11,914 nt of DNA from Pseudomonadota bacterium. Lineage in GTDB: Bacteria; Myxococcota_A; Polyangia; Polyangiales; Polyangiaceae. The notes beneath the pieces are model-generated. The model was not told the origin of the DNA. It was given only the letters and a program-made list of their open reading frames with translations, and searched no databases. Below, piece by piece: positions 8,001-11,914 of this stretch. Where the stretch lies: the NCBI GenBank assembly GCA_023402175.1, contig JAEXCN010000409.1:1-11914 (forward strand), written 5' to 3'. The first letter of the stretch is position 1. Each line of letters starts with the position of its first letter. The translations under genes were made by a program, and so were the position numbers.

Positions 8001-8636
8001 CGCGGTCGGATGCGTGGGATCGCCGAGGAGCTCGAGAAGCGCCGTAGAGGCGAGGTTGCCGAACGCGACGAGCGCCTCGGCGACGCTCCGCGCAGAGCCC
8101 TCGTCGAGCGCCGTCAGCTCGCTCACGAGGAGAGGAATCGCGGTCGTGTCCCGGAGCTTCGCGAGCGCGGCCGTTGCCGCGGCCTTGACCGATGACTCGT
8201 CCTCGTGGCGATCGTTCATCGCCGCGACGAGCGCGGGGACCGCGGCCGATGCACCGGCGAGACCCAGGATCTCCGCGGCGTGCGCGCGGTCGCTCCATCG
8301 TCGCGCGTCACGCAGCGTGCGCGAGTACCGCTCGACGAGGCCGAGCTCCGAGAACAGACGCGCACCGGTCGAACGCGTCTTCTCTTCGGTGCTCCGCAAC
8401 ATCTCCTCGAGGGCGCGGTCGAGCGTCGCCGCGTCGAACCGCTCGCGCAGCGTCTTCGCCACCTCGGCGATGTCGCCGTCCGTGGTCGTGGCGCGCGTCG
8501 CTTCGGCAGCGCGCGCGAGCGCAGCGCGGGTCCGCCTGCGCCGGTAGGACTCGCGCGCGAGCACGAACGCCGTGGGCACGATCGCGAAGATCACGAGCGC
8601 CCCGGTCATCCATGCGGCGAGCGAGGTCGCGGTCAC
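5007..8636 (-). CDS. Giant membrane-anchored HEAT-repeat protein
   Basis: A 1209-residue protein. Residues about 7-27 form one hydrophobic helix followed by a basic cluster (RESYRRRRTR, 28-37), which predicts an uncleaved anchor with the large C-terminal part in the cytoplasm. A short linker (about 38-80) leads into a continuous series of HEAT / PBS-lyase-like repeats of about 30 residues to the C-terminus, on the order of thirty copies. Typical units are DPAPQVRAHAAAAVARI, DPNIDVRRRAALALERVG, DPNGRVRAAVVNALGR and DPSPEIRIATIQALAAL (Asp-Pro, Val-Arg, Ala-rich second helix). Such solenoids are protein-binding scaffolds; no catalytic domain is visible. It starts at GTG 8636, overlapping the receiver stop as GTGA, with only a weak ribosome binding site, so translation probably depends on the upstream gene. 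ATG 8609 (residue 10) is an alternative that would cut into the anchor. A scaffold for synthase or receiver is inferred from the operon. Confidence 0.9.
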   Translation of the reverse strand: MTATSLAAWMTGALVIFAIVPTAFVLARESYRRRRTRAALARAAEATRATTTDGDIAEVAKTLRERFDAATLDRALEEMLRSTEEKTRSTGARLFSELGLVERYSRTLRDARRWSDRAHAAEILGLAGASAAVPALVAAMNDRHEDESSVKAAATAALAKLRDTTAIPLLVSELTALDEGSARSVAEALVAFGNLASTALLELLGDPTHPTARVWAARILGRIGDARATEDLVARLHDRDDLLRMAAAEALGAIADARAIQPLIRATLRDPAPQVRAHAAAAVARIEGDRAMDVLVAALADPDYATRLRALEAFEAIRVEDTSHLESALRDPNIDVRRRAALALERVGYLDRVVKELTVPDKITRERAYAAVFELGSVGLLDSVVAYIHHESFEVRALVARVCGELGVPRVAPLLKGRLNDESWPVRAALIEALGRLKAPDTSGAIVELLVDPEEPVREAAADALTSFAPSELALHIDRLTAAYDAGSVVVRTQMVTLVSRLEGNAAEPLLVRATIDASDTVRLRAVTALGDRSGEVRVQPLVARLTDASLDVRMAAVAALGSAASNEAFEGLLGALAGAAPALRERIAESLSRGARQQLFLRLDELEKTSSLDVRLGVAWTLGKTKDPAGVPLLARFLRDSSAVLRASAAGALAKIADSGAREALLTAAEDPNGRVRAAVVNALGRAPIGDARVINVLERNTRDPDPFVRNRALVSLACVAREALEPRLPEVGREASTAARVVAAAVVGTEGSLSTVLDGLGDPGMLDEVLAFLQHEDVAVRTAFFSAVHLEDPAAAGPTPAEVPGVVAQYESLLRTSLDVGSRRFAVRALGRLSGGRSVDVLADALSSDPAEDVRLQAANALHHRRDDAVARKALVRAVGDPSPEVAIAALHALRGRRDPEIATALARRLGAGPVAVQQLTEATLADIHRTDPWPFLDWMMGVDVPELLVPAVRVLQQMASPITAPLLTELARSRSGALRAAAVRALGALPAPDVSVLASMAQDPSEEVRLAVLETMVWTGESLLRANPLRHDPSVRVRVALATSLARFEGAATKSALKIVGSLLDDASPCVRAAALATLMESSDSSGLHEFMRIWPATALDVRFELRADPRADEINEHLATLLTTSTEASLRRAAVTAMGALGVSGVEERLAPALQDPSPEIRIATIQALAALDLPSARVRIAQMASDPDGTVREAARRSVVRTAG

Positions 8637-9010
8637 AGCGGCGTCTGGAGCAGCGCCTCGATCCGCTGCACGAGGAACGCAGGGTCGATTGGCTTGTTGA
8701 GGAACTCGTCAGCGCCGGACTGCGTCGCCCAGAAGCGATCGGCGGCTTCGGTCTTCGCCGTGAGGATGATGACGCTGATCTTCGGATCGAGCCGCTTGAT
8801 CGCACGGCATGCCTGGTAGCCGTTCATCTCCGGCATCGTCACGTCGAGGACGACCAGATCCGGACGATCCCGTTCGACGATCCCGAGCGCGACCTCGCCG
8901 TTGTTCGCGATCGTCACGCGATGCCCGATCCCCTTCAGCCGGAGCTCGAAGACCTCGAGCGCCTTCGGATGATCGTCCACGAGGAGGATATGCGCGCCAG
9001 TGCGGCTCAT
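8633..9010 (-). CDS. Single-domain response regulator within the glycosyltransferase operon
   Basis: A 125-residue CheY-like receiver without output domain. Key residues are complete: D12/D13 (LLVDDH), phospho-acceptor D56 in LVVLDVTMPEMNG, T84 in VIILTAK and K106 in FLNKPID. The ATG at 9010 overlaps the stop of the upstream kinase as ATGA, and GGAGA (9023-9019) lies eight bases before it. The kinase just upstream is the obvious phosphodonor. Since it cannot bind DNA by itself, its target is likely a protein, and the next gene in the operon encodes a large protein-binding solenoid, which makes the HEAT protein or the synthase a candidate partner (inference). Its C-terminus ends four residues after the last receiver helix, so no domain has been lost by frameshift. 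Confidence 0.93.
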   Translation of the reverse strand: MSRTGAHILLVDDHPKALEVFELRLKGIGHRVTIANNGEVALGIVERDRPDLVVLDVTMPEMNGYQACRAIKRLDPKISVIILTAKTEAADRFWATQSGADEFLNKPIDPAFLVQRIEALLQTPL

Positions 9011-9909
9011 TCAGGCTGTCTCCGCAGCTGCTCGGTCCGCCCGCGCAAGTCGGCCGGGAACACGAGCACGATCGTCGCTCCTCCCCCGAGGGTCTCGTCG
9101 ACGCGGACGAGCCCACCATGCAGCGTGACGATGTCGCGGACGATCGCGAGGCCGAGCCCCGTGCCGGGGATCGCGAGGTCTCGCTCGAGGCGCACGCCTC
9201 GCTCGAACACGCGTTCGCGTTCGTGCTCCGGGATCCCCGGTCCCGTGTCGCTGACGGCGATCTCGACGTCCCGCATCTCGAGCAATCCACTACGCGTCGA
9301 CGCAGGCGGTCCTGGGCGCACCGCGACCTCGACGGTGCCGCCTGCGGGCGTGAACTTCAGCGCATTGCCGACGAGGTTCACGAGCGCCTGCTTGATCTGC
9401 ATCACGTCGCACCAGGCGTACGTTGCGAGACGAGTGTCGGCGACGAGGCGGATCCGCTTGCCGGCCGCGACCCCCGCGAAGAGCACGACGGTGCCGCGGA
9501 CGAGCTCACCGAGGTCGAGGTGCCGCCGGATGGTCGTCGGCGCCGAGGCAAGGCCGGCCGCTTCGGCCGACGGCGGGACGAGTCGGCGCAATGCGGTCAC
9601 GTATCGATCGAGGAGCGCGGTGGCATCGGTCGACGCCTCGACGATGTTCGCGAGCTGCCGCCGTTGCGCGTCCGTCACCGGCCCGCCGAACCCGTCGCGC
9701 AGGTTCGAGGCGAAGCCGAGGATGATGCCGAAGAGCACGCGCGCGTCGTGCGAGAGCGTCGCGCCGTCCCGCTGGACTGCGGCGAGCGTCTGCTCGAGCA
9801 TCCGGACGTCGGCCCGGGCGGCGCGCAGGGCTTCGGCCTGCTCGCGAGCCTGCTCCATGGTGCTCGCGATCGCCACCTCGCCGTTCGTCGATTCGTCCCC
9901 TGCGCTCAC
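9007..9909 (-). CDS. Soluble sensor-poor histidine kinase with atypical H box
   Basis: A 300-residue kinase with no membrane segment and no recognised sensor domain. The N-terminus (about 17-50) is a helical, probably coiled-coil stretch. HisKA spans about 48-112 with the likely phospho-His H54 in LSHDARVLFGIILGF; HATPase spans about 130-287 with N182 (LVGNALKFTP), G1 VSDTGPGIP (219-227) and G2 GTGLGLAIV (249-257). Compared with the usual HELRTPL, positions H+4 and H+5 are Val and Leu, so the Thr/Asn linked to phosphatase activity and the conserved Pro are absent. It starts at GTG 9909, overlapping the glycosyltransferase stop as GTGA, with GAGG five bases upstream (9918-9915). ATG 9858 would remove only an unstructured start. 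It probably phosphorylates the receiver encoded next; the input may come through partner proteins. Confidence 0.92.
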   Translation of the reverse strand: MSAGDESTNGEVAIASTMEQAREQAEALRAARADVRMLEQTLAAVQRDGATLSHDARVLFGIILGFASNLRDGFGGPVTDAQRRQLANIVEASTDATALLDRYVTALRRLVPPSAEAAGLASAPTTIRRHLDLGELVRGTVVLFAGVAAGKRIRLVADTRLATYAWCDVMQIKQALVNLVGNALKFTPAGGTVEVAVRPGPPASTRSGLLEMRDVEIAVSDTGPGIPEHERERVFERGVRLERDLAIPGTGLGLAIVRDIVTLHGGLVRVDETLGGGATIVLVFPADLRGRTEQLRRQPE

Positions 9910-11420
9910 GTCGGCCTCGGCGCGAAGCCTTTTCGGGCGAACTTGTCCCAGCCCTGCTTCCCCTTGAGGAAGTCCCACAGCCCCTTGAGCTGCCACGCAA
10001 CGAGGTACTGCCGATAGCCGAAGTTCGAGATGAACCCGGCGAAGAGGAGGACGACGACGTCGCGGAGCCGCTCGTAGCGGAACAGTGACAGCCCGGGCCC
10101 GCGGGGCCGCCCTGGCTCGGAGTAGATGCAGAGGAGGACGGAGAGCGCGCTCAGGCAGAGGTTGATGGCGGAGGCGAGCGCGAGGAACGTGAGGAGTGAT
10201 TTGACCGACAGGACGCCCATCGCCAGCGTGACGAGGAGCACGATGTACCCGACGCACTCGATCATCGGTGCGAGCGCCTCGAAGAAGAGCTGGTAAGGGA
10301 GCGAGAAGAGCCCGATCTGGCGGAACCGCGGGTTGAACATCATCGCGCGGTGGTAGTTCAGCACCTCGAGGAGCCCGCGATACCAGCGCGATCGCTGCTT
10401 GCCGATGTCCTTGTAGTTCTCGGGTGCCTCGGTCCATGCCGTCGCGAACGGCAGGATCTCGATCCTGCCGGGCAGCCGCTTGTCGAGCAGGTAGCGGTGG
10501 AGGCGGACGACGATCTCCATGTCCTCGCAGACCGTGTGCACGCCCGCCCCGCAATACTCGATGCCGACCTTCGCCTGCATCGTCTTCGTCAAGAACCCCC
10601 CGATCGCGATGACCAGGTCGCGACGCATCAGGGCGAACACGCCCGAGAGCACGAGAAGCGATCGGAGCGCCGCGAAGGCGACGCGTCCCTGCGCGAACGA
10701 GCGCATGTACTCGACGATCTGGAAGCGCCCGATCCACGTCTTCGGCAGGCGCATCTCGACCACGCGCCCGTTCTCGACGAGCGAGCCGTTCGAGATCCCG
10801 ACCTGCACGCCAACGGCGACGACGCCCTCGCGCCCGCAATCCACGATGGGTCGCGCGGCGAGGAGGAGGGCGTCCGGCGTGAGCAAGCTGTCCGCATCCA
10901 TGCTCGTGACGTATTCGCCCTGCGCGACGTTGATGCAGGCGTTGAGCGCGTCTGCCTTTCCGCCGTTGTCCTTGTCGATTAGGACGAGACGCCGTAGGCC
11001 TGGAGGGAGTGGCCCGCGTACTTCGTAGAAGCCGCGGATCCTCGCGCACGCGAGCTGCGGGTCGTAGTCGAGCTCGGTCCGGACGAAGTGGTACTCACGA
11101 AGGAGGACGTCGACCGTCTTGTCCTTCGAGCCGTCGTTGCAGATCACGATCTCGAAGCTGGGGTATTGCAGTCGCAGGAGCGATTTGATGCTCTCGCAGA
11201 TCGTGACCTCCTCGTTGTACGCGGGCACGAGCAGCGTGACCTTGGGAAGGAACCGATCGTGCGCGCGCCCGAGCGCGGGTCTCACGTCCTCCGTGGCGAG
11301 GTCCCTCCGGATCGCGCGAAGGCTGAGCGCGACGAACGCGAGGTTCACCAGGAAGAACACGCCGACGTAACCGACGACGAGAGCGTCGAGGACGGTCAGG
11401 AGGGCGGAGAGGAAGTGCAT
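9906..11420 (-). CDS. Processive family-2 glycosyltransferase (polysaccharide synthase type)
   Basis: A 504-residue integral membrane GT2. It has one or two N-terminal hydrophobic helices (about 5-35), a cytoplasmic catalytic domain (about 58-355) and several C-terminal membrane segments (about 370-405, 408-433, 453-472). Catalytic motifs are complete: PAYNE (66-70), NDGS with D96, DADS (175-178), the base-type ED (299-300, CEDMEIVVRLH) and QRSRW (342-346, the QxxRW motif of processive synthases). This set matches cellulose, poly-GlcNAc or hyaluronan synthase-like enzymes that polymerise and export a polymer from UDP-sugars across the inner membrane. The sugar cannot be told from sequence. 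No PilZ domain is present, so c-di-GMP control like that of BcsA is not evident. It is the first gene of the five-gene operon. ATG 11420 is supported by a promoter-like -10 about 30 bases upstream and a G-rich GGGGGA (11438-11433), spaced somewhat far at 12 bases. Confidence 0.92.
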   Translation of the reverse strand: MHFLSALLTVLDALVVGYVGVFFLVNLAFVALSLRAIRRDLATEDVRPALGRAHDRFLPKVTLLVPAYNEEVTICESIKSLLRLQYPSFEIVICNDGSKDKTVDVLLREYHFVRTELDYDPQLACARIRGFYEVRGPLPPGLRRLVLIDKDNGGKADALNACINVAQGEYVTSMDADSLLTPDALLLAARPIVDCGREGVVAVGVQVGISNGSLVENGRVVEMRLPKTWIGRFQIVEYMRSFAQGRVAFAALRSLLVLSGVFALMRRDLVIAIGGFLTKTMQAKVGIEYCGAGVHTVCEDMEIVVRLHRYLLDKRLPGRIEILPFATAWTEAPENYKDIGKQRSRWYRGLLEVLNYHRAMMFNPRFRQIGLFSLPYQLFFEALAPMIECVGYIVLLVTLAMGVLSVKSLLTFLALASAINLCLSALSVLLCIYSEPGRPRGPGLSLFRYERLRDVVVLLFAGFISNFGYRQYLVAWQLKGLWDFLKGKQGWDKFARKGFAPRPT

Positions 11421-11448
11421 CTTTCAGCGCTTTCCCCCGATTCGAGAG

Positions 11449-11475
11449 CTTATACGGGTCGCGTGTTTCGACCAA
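11449..11475 (-). promoter_or_regulatory. Putative promoter of the glycosyltransferase operon
   Basis: On the minus strand, TATAAG (11454-11449) differs from the -10 consensus by one base. A poor -35 candidate, TTGGTC (11475-11470), lies 15 bases upstream of it, which is short. Transcription would start around 11442, giving a leader of about 22 bases before ATG 11420. The A/T content stands out in otherwise GC-rich surroundings. The -10 is the stronger half; an activator could compensate for the weak -35. Confidence 0.4.
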
Positions 11476-11501
11476 CTCCGTGGCCGGTGCACTGACCAGG
11501 C

Positions 11502-11532
11502 GCCCAGTGCCGCGAAGTGCCTGGGCTTCTTT
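11502..11532 (+). terminator. Hairpin with T-rich tail in the divergent intergenic region
   Basis: GCCCAG plus GC (11502-11510, with T11508 bulged) pairs with GCCTGGGC (11519-11526) around a loop of eight bases, followed by TTCTTT. It has the form of an intrinsic terminator on the plus strand, yet no plus-strand gene ends just before it. It might attenuate the downstream plus-strand gene. A second nearby repeat, GCACTG (11489-11494) with CAGTGC (11505-11510), overlaps it and could instead be an operator. Both readings are tentative. Confidence 0.25.
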
Positions 11533-11554
11533 GCGATGCCCGGGCCTTAATGAG

Positions 11555-11914
11555 GTGGTCGGGGCGGCCGTTCGTGGGGGCGTGGCACCCGACGGCAACG
11601 AGAGACTCGGCGAGACCTCCGCACCCCTGCTCCAGGACAATGGTCGAGCTAACATCCAACTCGGCCTCGTGGCCGTGCTCGTCGAGGCCGAAGCCGCGTT
11701 CCGAACGGGCGGCACGGACCGGCGCGAGGAGGCCCTCGCGAACGCCTTCGCTGCGATCAGCGACGCGTACGGCTCGCTCGACGTCGGGCGGTCGCCCGAG
11801 GCGTCGGCGCATCTCGCTGCCTTCTACGATGCGTGTCTGCAGGCGGTCGGTGACGCGTACGACGGCGATTTCGACGCGCTCGCGGCGGCGGTGACGATGG
11901 CGCGAGCGCTCGAC
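11555..11914 (+). CDS. Partial open frame, FliS-like (flagellar export chaperone) candidate
   Basis: The frame is open from here to the window edge (120 codons) and continues beyond it. The likely folded part (residues about 31-120) is helical and reads RANIQLGLVAVLVEAEAAF, then a helix with AISDAYGSLD, then HLAAFYDACLQAVGDAYDGD and a last Ala-rich helix. The order 'long helix, x-x-SLD, then L-x-x-hydrophobic-Y-D and a short D-x-D/L turn' is reminiscent of FliS, the cytoplasmic chaperone that keeps flagellin unfolded before export. The match is by eye and weak; it could be another small helical-bundle protein. The start is uncertain: GTG 11555 and GTG 11582 are both possible and neither has a clear ribosome binding site; GTG 11507 lies further upstream. 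Strong G/C bias at the third codon position from about 11600 on supports real coding. It is transcribed away from the glycosyltransferase operon. Confidence 0.5.
   Translation, partial: MVGAAVRGGVAPDGNERLGETSAPLLQDNGRANIQLGLVAVLVEAEAAFRTGGTDRREEALANAFAAISDAYGSLDVGRSPEASAHLAAFYDACLQAVGDAYDGDFDALAAAVTMARALD

Noticed and set aside
5007..8636. Possible tandem DNA repeats or CRISPR-like array in the HEAT gene
   Set aside because: The periodicity is at protein level only; the repeat units differ strongly in DNA sequence and there are no identical repeats with spacers.
8192..9967. Long plus-strand open frame (about 591 codons) across the HEAT, receiver and kinase genes
   Set aside because: It crosses three well-supported minus-strand genes and is Arg/Ser/Ala-rich with no motif; it is a shadow of high GC content.
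11582..11596. Sigma-54-like TGGCAC element upstream of the right-edge frame
   Set aside because: TGGCAC (11583-11588) is followed at the right spacing by GGCA instead of TTGC, and it lies within the probable coding frame.
1..11914. tRNA, rRNA, insertion sequences, integrases or phage genes
   Set aside because: No tRNA-like cloverleaf, transposase or integrase motif, or terminal inverted repeat was found; the base composition is even along the window, so there is no sign of recent transfer.

Overview
This window is a very GC-rich, gene-dense bacterial stretch. Nearly every codon ends in G or C, GTG starts are frequent, and neighbouring genes overlap by four bases. The mix of several two-component proteins, a giant HEAT-repeat protein and a lipoprotein suggests a Myxococcota (deltaproteobacterial) genome. 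That placement is inferred from style and gene content; no phylogenetic marker is present.

Plus strand, 1-3743: the 3' part of a glutamate-cysteine ligase (GCS2) family gene that enters from the left edge, then a tandem universal stress protein, then a soluble GAF-PAS histidine kinase whose stop codon overlaps the start of a single-domain response regulator. This reads as a stress/redox and signalling block. A strong hairpin sits between the stress protein and kinase genes.

Minus strand, 11420-3748 (read right to left): a five-gene operon, with every junction a 4-base NTGA stop/start overlap. In order it encodes a membrane family-2 glycosyltransferase of the processive polysaccharide-synthase type, a soluble histidine kinase, a single-domain receiver, a 1209-residue HEAT-repeat protein with one N-terminal membrane anchor, and a lipoprotein that looks like an alpha/alpha-toroid (six-hairpin glycosidase-like) protein. 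A plausible sigma-70-like promoter lies just upstream of the glycosyltransferase. The operon faces the plus-strand kinase/receiver pair, and only 4 bases separate the two convergent stop codons.

The most interesting idea is that the operon is one dedicated, signal-controlled exopolysaccharide machine. The synthase makes and exports a polymer, and the kinase/receiver pair switches it. The HEAT solenoid, predicted to lie on the cytoplasmic face, would be a docking scaffold between receiver and synthase, and the lipoprotein would act on the product outside the inner membrane. The kinase lacks the Thr/Asn and Pro normally found after the phosphorylated His, so it may be a kinase without phosphatase activity.

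Right end, 11421-11914: a 134-base divergent intergenic region with promoter-like and hairpin sequences, then an open plus-strand frame running off the edge whose translation weakly resembles the flagellar export chaperone FliS.
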